A stretch of DNA of 64,000 nucleotides from Cryptomeria japonica (GCF_030272615.1 NC_081405.1:154301613-154365612), one strand, 5' to 3'; shown: positions 18,041 through 31,100, counted from the stretch's first letter. The notes: generated by a model not told the origin, from the letters alone. A program made the numbers and translations.

Positions 18041-19765
18041 TGCAACTTAGGTACCCATGTACAAATGCAAATGCAATCTCCCACAAAGCGAGGAAAGAGA
18101 GAAAAACCCAATGGGAATAAACCCTCCCCCAAAAGAAAGATGATGAAAGCACACAATGCTCTCAATGATGAATGAGAAGAACAAAACTATGTCCCCCCCA
18201 TAAGAGAGAAGAAGAGACCATGAAGCCCCCCCTCAATATCAAATCTCCTACAAAAATGGTCCAATGATGATGACCAAAATACCTCCCCATAAGGAAGAAA
18301 GAGAGCCAATGCTGCACAAATAATGTCAAAGTGTGACAAAACCAGGTACCAAGTCGATGACGATGAATCACTCGCTGCAACAAAATAAAGATCAAGCATG
18401 GAGACAACCTACTGTGAGCATCATCTGGATACTCAGAAATAGCAGAAATACTGGTACAATCCAAGTCTCACGGAAACCATGCACAAATGTGTAAAATCTA
18501 AGTCTCAACTGGAGCCATGCACCAAGTCTCACAAGATATTCCTAATCTACATGTACAAGAGGATTACATCAAATATGTCAACAATGACAAGGTACAAAGA
18601 GGTGTGGCACTTTATGATAGTGCGAGTACAACATTGCTCAAGCAAGAGCATACAACATGATAGTGCAAATTTGGAAACATGAAGATGATGCCACCAAGAA
18701 GCCCTGTAGAATACTGCAGAAAAAGATGCCTCTGATTGGGATGTGGCCAAGAGATATAAAGGAGCAAATCAACCCCCCCCCCCCCCCCCCCCCTTGATTG
18801 CCGGTTGGAAGCACTGCAAGACAAGTGTGAAGTGACAAGAAAAAAAGTGTTCCCAATTTGACTTATTAAATGATATTTGTGTTTTTAAAAGATTTTAAAA
18901 ATCTAAAAAAACAATCCATTAAAGCCCATGCAAAACTTATTAAACTGAATAAGAAATTTTTATTTTTATTTTTTTAATTATTAAAAAGCTTATTTAAAAA
19001 AAAAAAAAGAAAAAAGAATTTTTTTTTAATTTATTAAAAAAAAAAATTTAAAAATTAAAAAAGCAAATTATTTTACCCCTACACAGGGAGGGGCCCGTAG
19101 GTACACTGCGGGGCCGCAGGTACCCTGCGGTTACCCACAATGTCTGCGGGGCCGCAGGTGGCCTGCAGTACCCACAAGTACCATGTAGTACTCGCAGGTG
19201 GCCTGCAGGCCAAAAAAGGACCCCCAAAATAATTTTTTTCACCGAAAAACCAAAAAAAGCACCCCCCTTTAACAATTAATGTTTTATTTTTATTTTTTAA
19301 TTTTCCAAAAATTAATAAAAATGGAAAAAATAAAAAAAATATTTTCAGACCTGTACCTGCAAGTCCGTACGGCGGGCTAGGAGGGGAGATTTTTTCAACT
19401 CAGGGTAACAGAGGTCGATTTCGATGAATTGATAGTCAATCTTGGGGTTTTTAGGCCTTCTGAGTGCAATGGCAATGACGGATTTAGCCAAAAATGCTCC
19501 AAAATTGTAGATCGGTGTCAGGACAAGTCACCACTCTCCACCTTCAAATGGCTCTAGATTTGGCCTCAGATGTTGGATTTGGATGAAATAAAAGGCGATT
19601 CTTAATTTCTCGAACCTCCTCAATCCAATGGTGACCTTAGATCTGACCCAACAAGCTCCAATAATAACCTGCAATAGAAAGATCCAAAATGCAAACCCTA
19701 AATTTCTCTCAATTGGCAAACCAATGGCACTCTAATGGCTCTGATACCATGTGAGACATGGACCA
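18041..19765 (-). other. Non-coding interior of the LTR element
   Basis: Only short frames are present and none resembles gag or pol. Notable contents are a run of 21 C at 18773-18793, A/T-rich homopolymer blocks at 18955-19070, and a GC-rich patch at 19085-19210 with repeated GCAGGTG and CCTGCAG/CCTGCGG phrases. Confidence 0.6.
18773..18793 (+). repeat. C21 homopolymer
   Basis: There are 21 consecutive C (G on the minus strand). It may be prone to sequencing-length error and could form G-rich structures on the sense strand of the element. Confidence 0.8.
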
Positions 19766-19777
19766 GCTCTGATACCA
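19766..19777 (-). other. Primer-binding site, initiator tRNA-Met type
   Basis: On the minus strand TGGTATCAGAGC follows the LTR end directly. A second copy of the same junction lies 28 bp away at about 19738-19756, apparently a small direct duplication. Confidence 0.85.
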
Positions 19778-20257
19778 TGTGAGATTTTGCCAAGATCAAG
19801 AGGCAATGGAAAGAACAAATAAGAGAGACAAAATAGATGATAGGAATAAATTGTATTTTATCAAGATACAAAATATGATTAACTAGATCATTACAAGATG
19901 TTTAATGATTGTCCATACAAAAAAAGTAGATGAGCATGTTTATATAGGCAAGGCTCGTGGATATGTGAGCACACAAACATGACATGTGGCTCAATAAGAA
20001 ACAAGGGTAGGTAGGAAATAGGTGTGAGTAGGTAGGAGAAATGATATAATAGTCCACATGAGGTGGATCACCCATTGAATGTGGAGTGTAACAACAAGAT
20101 CAACACCATAAAAGGTGGAAATTCTCCTACACACACTATCCCAATGTGGCACAAACACCCAAGTGTCTCATACGCAAACTACTAAGAAATGCATGTACCT
20201 AAGTAAACTTAAGTAAGGTGTAATAATATCCAAGATGAATAATTATTTACACCAACA
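19778..20257 (-). repeat. 5' LTR of the non-coding element
   Basis: It is 480 bp and pairs with 17593-18029. After it GTTTTGCAACTTG resumes the interrupted dispersed repeat. Confidence 0.85.
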
Positions 20258-21299
20258 GTTTTGCAACTTGTAGAATCTTAGTTCATGGTTGATAAGATAT
20301 TTGGTTAATAAAGGAATTTAGCCAACTAAAAAATAACCTAACATGAACTAAATCCAACATAATTTCTTGACCTATTCAACCAAAATTATTTCCCTTCTTG
20401 CCAATGAAAATTTGTTTGAAGCCTTAGCTCATTAAATTTGCGTACTCTCAAAGCCTCACAATATGAAATTTGAATATTGGGGGTATGAACAAGCTACATT
20501 TTTTTGGAGTTAGCTTTAAATTATCTTCATGGCTTTAGAGAAGACATTCTAAATTGAATGAATCCATATTTTAAAATGTTGAAGGCACAATCCTAGCGAA
20601 ATTTGGCAAGAGGTCTATCTTAGTAAAAAATCACATGAAACCATAACAAAGAATAATAATTGATGGAAACTCTAGTCTTAAAATAATCTACATTCTAAAT
20701 AAGCCAAGGATTAATTGATTCATATGCATTACAAATACCTTTAACAATAAAAGTTCCTTGATTTTTCTTGGTTCCTTCATAAGAAAAATTGAAAAGAAAC
20801 TAAGACGTCACCAAACTTGTCAACCAAAATATTTCTAGAAGAAATATAGTGCTAGAGAATATTTGTTTAGTCTTTATTAAGATCCAAGTCTATCATTATC
20901 CTCTTGGCACGTGATGCAATGCCTAGCATGTAAATACTAATAAGGCCAAGATCAATAAGTTCATGTACCATAATTCATAGGAAATTTGATGAAACCACTT
21001 TCCTTGATTTAAAGAGAGCTATATAAAATCTCAAGTTATATCATTCCTACCTATCCCTTTCCATTTATTTTCCCTCTCTATCATTCCCAAGTTACACACA
21101 CACAAATATATATATCTTCATCTCTCTCTTTCTCCCTCTCTCACTATTCTTTATATTTATATATATCTGTCTCTTCATTTCTATATATTTCATCTACTTT
21201 GTCAAAGGAATAGTGTGTAAACAAAACAAATGAGTGATTTTTGTATTATGATCCATTTTTTTTACTATATATATGTGTATATATATTTATCATGGAACT
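20258..21299. other. Repeat remnant, then sequence with no gene seen
   Basis: 20258-20310 is the right part of the dispersed repeat copy that starts at 17330. 20310-21050 shows no coding signal. 21060-21200 is CT- and TA-rich and resembles the CT half of the palindromic blocks. Confidence 0.5.
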
Positions 21300-21660
21300 C
21301 TTTCACAATCCTATAACAAGATAAAATGAGGAATACACTTTTGTTGGGGTGTGGATACCTTCGTTACTCGAAGAGGAAGGTTGTGATATCAAACTTGTCA
21401 TTTGAGATATGTTTTACACAAGTGTATTACACATTATGTTTTATAGAAAAGTGTATTACACATTATGTGTTACACAAAAGTGTATTGCACATTGCATTTT
21501 TAAACATACACAAGATTAGTTCATGGTTGATAAGATATGTTTTCTTCCCATTTGATGTTATCTCAAATGAAAAACCTTCATCTTCAGGTAACATGGGAAT
21601 GTGCACCCTAACAAAAGTATATTTTTTCATCTTATGATGTTGTAGAGTTTTGATACAATG
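21300..21660. repeat. Inverted pair of the dispersed repeat
   Basis: 21300-21400 reads in the minus sense (AAAATGAGGAATACACTT, GTTGTGATATCAAAC). 21495-21660 reads in the plus sense (TTAGTTCATGGTTGATAAG, AATGTGCACCCTAAC). Between them GTGTATTACACATTATG-like phrases repeat three times. Confidence 0.55.
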
Positions 21661-21850
21661 TCATTGGGTAAAAGCACAAAGCTTTGTCACACTTTTATAA
21701 AGGAAATGGCCAAAGTTGATTCGAATTTTTAAAATGAATCAATAAAAAGTGAAATATATGTTTTGAATTTTGAAATGATGTAAACTAATAAAAGGTATTT
21801 TTTTTGTGTATTTTATGTTTGTAATAAAAATTAAAAATTATTTGAATATA
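21661..21850. other. AT-rich flank, no gene seen
   Basis: This is A/T-rich sequence next to the poly-T end of the LINE. I could not identify a target duplication with the LINE's other end near 29660. Confidence 0.4.
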
Positions 21851-23513
21851 CTTTTTTTTTTTTGATAAAAGTGGGCATGCCACTTAACTATATTTTATTA
21901 ATTTTGAAAAAGTCTTTTTGAATACAACGGGTTCAAAGGGCATACCGACAGGAAAGAACCTGCAAGAAAACCTCTGGTTGTGGCCCAAAAATGTAAAAAA
22001 GTAAATACCCGATAATCCCAATTACATAATCTGATTGTGATCACCCTCCCATTACATGGCTTTCAAAGATATACATATAAATATCCATACGACCATCAAA
22101 AAATGAAAGAGAACCACCCATCCCATGAGATATGATCTGTAGAAGTAGACTCATAGCATCAAAGCTTCTCAAGCTCGCAAAAAATTTGAGCATGTCAACG
22201 GTTCAAAAAACTTGCATAAAAAAGATATCAACCAACAGATACCTGCATAAAGTAGTTAAGTCAGAAACCAAGAATTTGAGCTCTCAATAGGATGCTCTCT
22301 ATCCATGCTCAAAGGAGGAGTAATTTGCAAGGGGAATTCCAGTCGTGGAGGAGTTGAAGCCAAAAAACCAAAAGAGAGCAAAGAATGTAGTCCCATAAGC
22401 AGAACCAATGCCTTATTCACAAACTGTGAAGGAACCCAATCTAGCAAGATTTCAAATGACTTCAAAGTATCCCCCAATCCGTCACATAATAAACCCATTC
22501 TCAACTCAAACAATAATTCCCCACACCTCCCATTATCCAACAAATCAGAACGAGGAAGAAAGCCCCCATAATAAAAAGAGCCCAGCTCAAAATGATAATT
22601 ATCCAATGCAGTCCTAACAAGCTCCCAGGAGAAAATCGAGGGAGGAATGAACGCAGAAACCAAGAGTTGGAGTAAACCCTCATCAAGCAAAATGTCATGG
22701 CAAACAGTAAGAAATCAAGACAAAATCTTAGAGCCAGAAAAAGAAGAACCAAACTGCAACCAAAGAGTTCCCACCAATCTACGAACCTCAAAATCCACCT
22801 GAGGAGTAAGCAAGCGAAACACCTTTCCAAGCATCTCAAAACTATTACCCGAAACCTCATTGTAATCCTCAAGATGGCATTCAACAATGACCTTGTATCT
22901 TGAAAGAGCAATAACACTCAACATATGAAAAACCCAAAAAGACCGAGACAAAGTTTACTGCCAGATTGAGAAATGCTATCGGCTTTTAAAGACAACAGCC
23001 ACCAAAAACGTGAGCAAGAAAAACCACACCTCTTCATGATTACAAGTGAAGGCATTTAAGCAAGATTAAAGCTCATGCGAGATACATCATAAATGAAAAA
23101 CTTCTCATGATGGAGGCGGCAGAAAAAGCAGTACTTAATGTCCCATCCAATGCCGCATAACAAAATGCTTATCCAAACATGATCACAACACAAAAACTAT
23201 GGCCAAATGCAACAAATGCACATTCCCTTCATACAACACGAAACAATAAAACACTTTTGAGCACTTGTGCAAGAGGAAAATAAATAAACCAAGCCAAAAC
23301 ATGACTGCTGATAGGGCACCACCCTGAGACCATAAAAGGTACCCACCCTTGCTGCCTATGCCAGATCATAACCATACTTTATAGCCAAAAATAAATTCTT
23401 ACCTACAAAGCATCCTTACCACTTGTACATATACAGAAAACATGCCTACCTCTCAAGGAAGAAGGGCAGGAAAAAATTTCATGACGACCATATTAATGGA
23501 AGAACCCGAAGAC

Positions 23514-26500
23514 TTATTGCAAATATTTCAGAAGTGAAGCCGAAATCTCTTCCATGCTTACATTATGCAAATTGGCATTACTGTCTATAGCTAAATTTGC
23601 CAAGAAATCCGCAATTCTATTAATTTCTCTGAAACAATGAGAAATTAAGAAAGAATAAAAAAATGCCAACTGTTGTAAAATTAAATCCAGAACATATTGT
23701 AATTTCCAACAATTAGATTTCTTCTTCATAACATATTGTATGGTCACCATCAAATCCCCTTCAATTACAAGATCCTTAATTCCCAAGGATATAGCCATAT
23801 CCAAGCCAAGAGACAAGGCATTAAACTCTGCAAAATTATTAGTCTTATGTCCAATGGCATGACATCTAGCCTGGACGAAGTTGGCATGGTGATAAAAAAT
23901 CACCATACCTACCCCTGCCAAACTAGGATTTCTGTGAGAAGCACCATCAAAATTCAGTTTAAAATGCCCATGAGGAGGAGGTTTCAAGATAGTTGAGTTT
24001 CTCTTGGTTAAAGCCTCATTCTTTTTCAAAATTGACCCATGAGAAGGCAAGATAGATAGCAACTTCCAAACCCTAGACACCCTATTATCCCAATGCGAGA
24101 AAGGGGAAAGATTTTCTAAGTTCTTGTAGATATAAGATAAGACAACTTCCAAAATAGAAGATTCAATTTTCATTAAGATCTCTTCAAGAGAAGAACTAGT
24201 TTTTTTAAAGATCCTATTATTTCGTTCTAACCAAATATTCCAGATTAAAATAGATGGAGAAACAATCCAAAGACAAGCATAGAAGGATGAGGCAAACGGA
24301 AAAGGCCAAGCTCTAAAGTGAGATTTAAGATCTTGCCCTATAACAAAAGTCAAATTCAGTTTATCAAATAGCCATTGCCAACATTGATATGTAAAATCAC
24401 AATGAAGGAAAAGATGGGAGGAGGATTCCAAATTTTAATTGCATAAAACACAAGGAAAAACAGTAGTGATACCGAGTCTATCCAAGCGCATGCCTGTAAG
24501 AACCTTGTCCTGAGCTACTAACTAGGCAAAAGCCCCAGCTTTTGGCAGGCGGGCCGAATGCCAAAAAAGCTTATATGGCCAAGAGGATGAGTCTTTAATA
24601 GACATAAGAGAATTATATCCATCTTTAACCATATATTTGCCCGAGATATTCTTGTCCAAACGAGTTCATCTTTGGAATCAGATAGGATAATCATTCATTC
24701 TCCTAAAACCTTTACAAAATGTATTTTGAGATCATGATCAACATCCAAGAACTCAATGGACTTCCACTTAGCCATCTTAAGATTTCCACTATGAATTACC
24801 TTAAAGTAATCTACCACAAAGACCCCCCAAAGGGAAGAAAGGGTGGATATCAGAGGGGACCAATCCCTTATATTTTGTAAAGGAGTGTGACCATTCCACA
24901 CCTCATCCAAAAATCTAACCTTCTTCCCATTATGAACAATCCAAGAGAGATGTGGCAAGATGACATTATTACATTTGCAAATAAAGTTCCACATTACCGA
25001 CCCTGAAGGTAAGTTTGAAATTTAAAAAATATACTCCCTAGGCCCATTATTCAAATACTTTGCAAACATAAGTTGTGCCCAAAAAGAATCAGAATGCTCA
25101 TACAACTTCCAGACCAATTTAGCTCCAAGAGCCAGATTCTGTTTTTCCAAGTTCCTAATACCTGTACTCCCAAGATCCTTAGGCAAACAGACTTTATCCC
25201 AGGCTATGAGAGGTAGTTTTTTCCTTCCATCTTTATTACTACTCTAGAGAAAGGACCTAAGAGTGTCCTGTAAGCTCACAATCATAGATTTAGGGGCTTT
25301 TAAAACTGACATAAGGTAAATAGGGATTGCATTCAACATAGATTTGATCAGAACAATTTTCCATTTGTGGTTCCAAGATAAAATCCTCTTTGAAATGACA
25401 GAAATAAGCTTATCCCAAAAGGTAAGTTTGTCTTGTTTGATGAAGAAAGGTATACCAAGATACTTACAAGGAAGGATAGTAGGTTCAAAACCCCAAAAGG
25501 ACTGCAATCTATGTTGAACTAACTATGATTTATTAAGGAAGAATATTTTTGACTTCTCAATATTCACTTTTTGCCCTGAAAAAGCCGCATACTTTTGAAT
25601 AATTCCATTTATAATATTTGCCTCCCTCAAAGAAGCCTAACCAAAAAGCAGTGTATCATCTGCAAATAAACAATGTGAAATAGAAACTGGAACCCCGGGG
25701 ATCGCAATCCCCTTCTAAAGCCCTTTCAATTTTGCAACCTTAATTGCCCAACTAAAGGACTCAGCTAAAAGTATAAACAGGAAAGGGGACAGAGGATCCC
25801 CTTGCCTCAGACCTCTGGAAGAAGAGAAAAAACCACAAGGAGAACCATTGATTAAAACCAAGAATCTTGCAGAAGAAATGCAAGCATTGATCCATTTGAC
25901 CCAAGCTTTGGAGATTCCTAACTTGAGAAGAACAAGACCCAAAGCCCCCCATTCAACCCTATCATAGGCCTTCATCATGTCCAATTTGAGTATCATGACC
26001 AGGAACCTTTGAATGGAGATAGAATGCAGCACTTCATGAGCCACAATAGCTCCCTTTGGAGTTTCCCTATAGGGCACAAAACCACCTTGCTCTAAGGAGA
26101 TAATTTTGAGAAGAATTTTTGCCAAACGTAGGGAAATTGCCTTAGTAAGGATTTTATATAGAGTGTTGCATAAAGCAATAGGACGAAAATCAGCAAAGGT
26201 CTTAGTAACATCTTTTTAAAGGATAATAGCAATCAACACAGTATTAAGTTCTTTTAAAATTGACCTATTTCTCCTAGCCTCTTCAAGAGCCAAGAGGTCA
26301 TCTTTGCCCACAAAGTCCCAACACTTCTGAAAGAATAAAGGGGTAAACCCATCCGGCCCTAGGGCCTTGTCGAGATTCATATCAAAAATTGCACATTTGA
26401 CTTCTTCTAGTGAGAAAGGAGACATCAACATCCTATTATCATCAAGGGACACTAAGGAGGGAATATCAGAAATAAAATCGTTCGAACAATAACCACCCCC

Positions 26501-27752
26501 CGAGGATAGTAATGATTTAAAAAAGTTAACTGCCTCTAAAGCAATGTCCTCTGATTCAATGAGAAAATTCCCATTGGGATCCTCTATACAAGATATCCTA
26601 TTTCGGCTTTTTTTTAACTTGGTGGAAGAGTGAAAGAACTTTGTATTTCTATCCCCATCTGAGAGCCAAACCTCTCTAGATTTTTGCCTCCGAAATATTT
26701 CTTCTCTAGCTAAAACTTCCTCAAGTTTTGATTTTAAATATTTTAATTCATCAAATACATGTGGAACCATACCATGGACAAGTACATGCCTATTTAAACA
26801 TTCAATCATATCTTGAATTCTATGTTTCTCATGAAAATTATTCTTGAAATGTGAAGAATTCCACTCTCTAATGTTCAACTTAAAGAAGCTAAGCTTCGTG
26901 ACAATCTGAAACATTCGTGACCCTTGACAGAAAGGAGCAGAGTCCCACCATTTCCTAAGGAGGGGTAAGAAGGAAGAATCCCTTAACCACATGGGTTCAA
27001 ATTTAAAATAAGACTTGACATTAGCTTTGACCTCCAAAACAGTTAATGAAATCGGAAAATGGTCAGAACCTGAAAGAGGCAAAATAGAGGAAAAAAACTC
27101 AAAATCTGATTCTAACCAAGTTTTGGAAAGCAGGAAACGATCTAGCCTTTTTTATATTTGAGAAAAATCCTTTCTCATATTCATCCAAGTAAAAACCCCA
27201 TTTTGAGACTTACAATTAAAAAGACCCATATCAAAAATAAAATTCCCAAAATCTACCATTGTTCTTTTATTCGGTAAAATACCTCCACTTTTCTCACTTG
27301 AGTCTATGATTGCATTAAAGTCTCCCCCAAAAATTACTAGGGACCCCTACCTCAAGGGGGAAGCAATCCTTTTCAAATCACACCATAACTTAGATTTTGC
27401 CTGGATCAAAGAAGGGGCATAAACATTGAATAACCAAACCTTAACCTTAGAAATCTTACTAATAACCAAAAACAACATCCAGTTTGCAGCCGATGTTACT
27501 AACTGCACATCTATATTGTAATTATTCCATAATAATGCTAAGCCTCTAGAAGCTCCATTGGCTGAGCAAGAAATAAAGTTCCACCTTTTCCAAGATGAAA
27601 AAAGCACATCAGTAGTAGCCTATGACAATTTAGTCTTCTATAACATAAAGATATCACACTTAATTAAATCCATCTGGGATTTAATCAAGAGTCTCTTGTT
27701 AGGGGCATTTAAGCCCCTAACATTCCAAGAGATAATCGTTATTGTCCTCGAG
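23514..27752 (-). pseudogene. Broken L1 ORF2: endonuclease, RT, RNase H
   Basis: The homologous start region (ISWNVRGLNAPNK) is at about 27710-27745, and the expected ATG reads ATA. The endonuclease continues through NVYAPS and SGSDHFPISL (about 27065). RT motifs are KAYDRVEW, GLRQGDPLSPFLF and FADDTLLFG (about 25645-25672). The zinc-finger region (SSHLFLHC) and RNase H (LNFDGASHRNP, about 23930) are in one 305-codon fragment. In-frame stops split it into at least six pieces. Where checked, stops are TAG replacing CAG-type codons, and the IQETK-equivalent reads L-stop-K-T-K, so the catalytic Glu codon has become Lys. It is not functional. Confidence 0.88.
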
Positions 27753-27949
27753 GGGAGGCCAAATCTCCCCTCTTCTCAACATCCAGAGCTTTATTTCTAT
27801 CACCAAAGCAACTTTGTAGATTTCTCTTAATAGCCCCTGACCTAGTCACAGGAGGGTTGGTCATCAAATGCTTCCCCTTTTTCTTTTTCCCCTTTAATGG
27901 GGTCGAGCTAGATTTTTTAGGTCTTCCTAAAGAAAGAGATTTTCTCCCC

Positions 27950-29620
27950 TAACCAATACTAGGAGAAAGGGACAAAGTCTTTTGTATCCCTGCATCAATT
28001 TCCAGTTGAGTCTGAGCTTTCTTAGGGGGTCTACCTCGTCTAAGAGAGCCAATAGGTGGAGTTAAGAGAAAAGAAGTTTGAACAATTGACAAGGTCTTAA
28101 CAGATTTTGGAGAAGCTAAACCATCTGGTTTGGCAGGTCCCAAATCCTTGGAAGCTAGGATCTCAAAAGGGTTAGCTATTATATTAATAGGAAGGGAAGA
28201 GTTAATCCCACCTAAATCACTATCAATTGCACAGATAAATCTATTTGCAACCTCCCCATCTGACTAAGGGGCATGTTTAATGAACAGATCATTTACTTGT
28301 TCAACCAATTCTATGTCAAGCACAATTACTTCTGGCATCGTATTAAAACCCAAATTCACTTCCTTATCTAAAACAACTTGACCCTGATGGGAAGGAAAAG
28401 AAGCAAGATTCTAAATTTCAGTAATTAAAGTTGAATCATGTGGAGCTACAACAACGGGAACCTTAAAGATAGATTAGTTACCTATATCCTTCTTAGGAGG
28501 ATCCAAGGGCTTTGAGTTGGAAGATAAAACATTAGCATGCTTCAGATTCATATGTAACGCACAGTCAGAAGCAGAAGGTAAACCTAGATTAGTGACAACT
28601 TTCTGAGGATGTAACAAAAACTCAGGACCCCCCATATTAGAATTTGGTGAAATGTTTGGCTGAACAGGGAGCAGATGAGAAGCCCTTTCAATCGGGTTAT
28701 TCCGAGGATGACACAAATTAACCGCACCTGACTGACCCATAGGAAATAATGCAGGAGAAGACTTAGAAACAAACTCAACTATAGGATAATGCTTCTTAAA
28801 ATCCATGAATAACAGAGCATCTAAGAGAAGAGGGGATTGAAGAAGTTCTGAATCCAACCTTTCAATATATTGCCGCCAAATCCCCTCCCAAGACTTGATA
28901 TTGCATGTATAGGGATGCACATTCCCAGGTTTAACCAAAACACAGATTTTTACCAAAACCTCTCCCTCCGAAAAATCCATTCTAGATGTAATAAAAGTGC
29001 AAAACGAATTCCCAATTTGCTGCAAAACATCAGGATCCATAAATTCAAAGGGAATCCTTGGTAAACCATACCAATAAGGAATAAGTTTCTTTTTTGACCA
29101 AGCAAGCACAAAAAAAGGCTTCCAGGCCGAAACAGACAATAAATGCTTTCCAAATCAATGGTGTTCAGAACCCAAAACCTCAACGCAAACTAAAGGTGAA
29201 TCAAAAACAATAATGAAGGAATTTGCCGAAATTAACTGAAAATAATGCATATCTTTCCACCATTTTTGCAATTTAATATAAAGTTTAGACAAACCCAATT
29301 GATCCCCCCAAATTTCCCCCAAAACAACATTCGAATGCAAACAATGCGCTTTCTTGTCAGCTAGAGATCCTACCAAATCAATACAAGGAATCGACACCCA
29401 TGCAAAAGGAGAAATAATGGATTCCAAAGGAGTACCTATCGTTTCCTTCACTGGGGAAGCGATTTTAGGGTTTGAGATTACCTTATTTTCTATATGTTTC
29501 GTAGAATGTAAAGCATCTGGCAGACTAATCCCATTTCTCGAATTCACAACTTGAGCAAAAGAACGGTTATCACCCCAAACAAACTATGCAAATGAACGAT
29601 TATCACCCCGAACATGACCC
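27950..29620 (-). pseudogene. Broken L1 ORF1 (RNA-binding, DUF4283-like)
   Basis: Pieces at 29155-29547 and 28474-29139 carry GDNRSFAQVVNSRNG near the N-terminus and later a WSKKKLIPYWYGLPRIPFEF segment typical of plant L1 ORF1 (DUF4283/zinc-knuckle family). A basic RRGRPPKK motif near 28050 resembles an AT-hook. Two or more frame breaks separate the pieces. The N-terminus is partly duplicated in tandem: GDNRSFA occurs twice, about 36 bases apart, near 29562-29620, the first followed by a stop. Confidence 0.75.
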
Positions 29621-29660
29621 CATTTTGATTTTGAAATGTACTGCTGGTGAGATCGCATGC

Positions 29661-31100
29661 CCTGAGAATGCAGTCGACGGGATGAATTTTACATAGTAAA
29701 TTTTACCTTTTTTTCTTCAATTTTTTTGTGTATATTGATATCTTGAAACTTTAGAGTAAAAATATATTTTTAACTATTTTTTATGTATATATATATTTTA
29801 ATAAATTCTAAAAGTTGTGTGTACTGAAATATAACTCCTTCTATTTGGCATCACCTTTTTTCTTAACTATTTATCAAAATTAGAAAATAATTATATCATC
29901 TTGACATAGACTCTTTTCTCTAGTGCTTTTATTTTTTCCAAAAATTTTAAATAAATTTTAGTATTTTTCCTTTACAAGATAATCGACCTTATATTTTAGT
30001 GTTGATGACCTACTTTCAATAAAAACTAAAATATTAAAACTAATTAAAATATTAAAAGATATATATTTTGAAAAAATCACTTATAGGTTTATAAAAGGGT
30101 ATTTTTACATTAAAAAAAATATATTTATAAGAGTAAAAGTTGTTGAAACATCGAGTTTTTCAAAAAAATAATTTTGGGGGGGAATTAGACCCAAAGTGGT
30201 ATAAAATATACATTTAGTAGACAATTACAGTTGGAAAAGTTGTGGCCCATATATAAGATAGCTATAATGAATCTTTATAGACCATATGTTTGACTAAAAA
30301 TAATTTTTAGTTAGAATTACTTAAATTCACTTGTGCTGATAAGTTGGCCTGAAACGTGACATAGTTTGATCTCATTGTATATATGAATTTGTAGGTTGCA
30401 ATACACACTGTGTTTTATAACCTACAAAAGCTTAGTTCATGGTTTACATGTGTAGTGTTGTAAATTGTAACCCTTTTAAATTTCACCCTTATTTTAGGGC
30501 CCTTTCTTTAGTGTGCCTCATTTCACTTCAATTTCATACAGGTCTTGCTTTATTTTCACTTTAATGAATATAGGTATTAATCTATTTCGTTGAATTCCAC
30601 GTTATGAAAAAGGATATGATTAAAAGCTTTACAACATGAATACAAAAATTTATTAATAATGGAAAAGAACAACTTATTATCAATACCAACACAATATTTA
30701 GAAGGTAGTTTATTTTCATCAACAAATACTTTATCCTATCTTGTGACATTGTAAATTTTCTCTCATACTATATTTATTTTTTACATAGTCCTCTAATTAT
30801 TTTAAAACATAAGCAAATACCAAATTTTTTATTTTCAAATAAGAATTTTTATAAGATACAATGCAATAACCTCTAATGAGTCCTCACCAATAGGTGTCTC
30901 AATTTTTTACTAATTCTTTACAATTGGCTCATGGACCCAACTTTTCTTAAGTTGAAATTTTTTCCAATGATAAGTGACTATTCCTATATGTTTCCCTTTG
31001 AGTATAAAATAAATAAATTAAGAAGCATGCAACAAGGAATGAATATACAAAATTAATAATTTTCTATCATGCTTTGTTGGTATAAAATTTAAAGGAAAAG
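29661..31100. other. AT-rich sequence with repeat fragments
   Basis: No gene is seen. 30355-30450 is a plus copy of the dispersed repeat. 30452-30600 resembles the LTR-like fragment at 16154. 30863-30960 matches 34171-34265 (CCTCTAATGAGTCCTCACCA versus CCTCTAAGAAGTCCTCACCA), a diverged direct repeat 3.3 kb away. Confidence 0.5.

Larger units (their letters stand above)
17593..20257 (-). mobile_element. Non-coding LTR retroelement, initiator-Met primed
   Basis: Two direct repeats (17593-18029 and 19778-20257) flank 1.75 kb. Read on the minus strand, the LTR runs TGTTGGTGTAAATAA to ...TCTCACA. A tRNA-Met-type primer site follows the 5' LTR and a G-rich polypurine tract precedes the 3' LTR. The internal region has no recognisable gag or pol, so it must have been mobilised in trans. 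Target duplications are GATTT and GTTTT (one mismatch). The right LTR has about 40 extra bases near 20145-20185 that the left lacks, so the insertion is not recent. Confidence 0.85.
21851..29660 (-). mobile_element. Decayed L1-type LINE (copy A)
   Basis: On the minus strand it reads ORF1, ORF2 (endonuclease, RT, zinc finger, RNase H), a 3' untranslated region and an A tail (T run at 21852-21863). All domains are in L1 order, but the frames are broken by many stops. The 3' untranslated region (21864-23513) shares phrases with that of the intact LINE at 34918-42842, such as CCGACAGGAAAGAA versus CCGGTAGGAAAGAA followed by AAAACCTC. The 5' boundary is approximate and no target duplication was found. 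Confidence 0.88.

Noticed and set aside
22256-22951. Minus-strand frames of 78-144 codons near the end of L1 copy A
   Set aside because: They lie in its 3' untranslated region beyond the RNase H, with overlapping frames and no domain.
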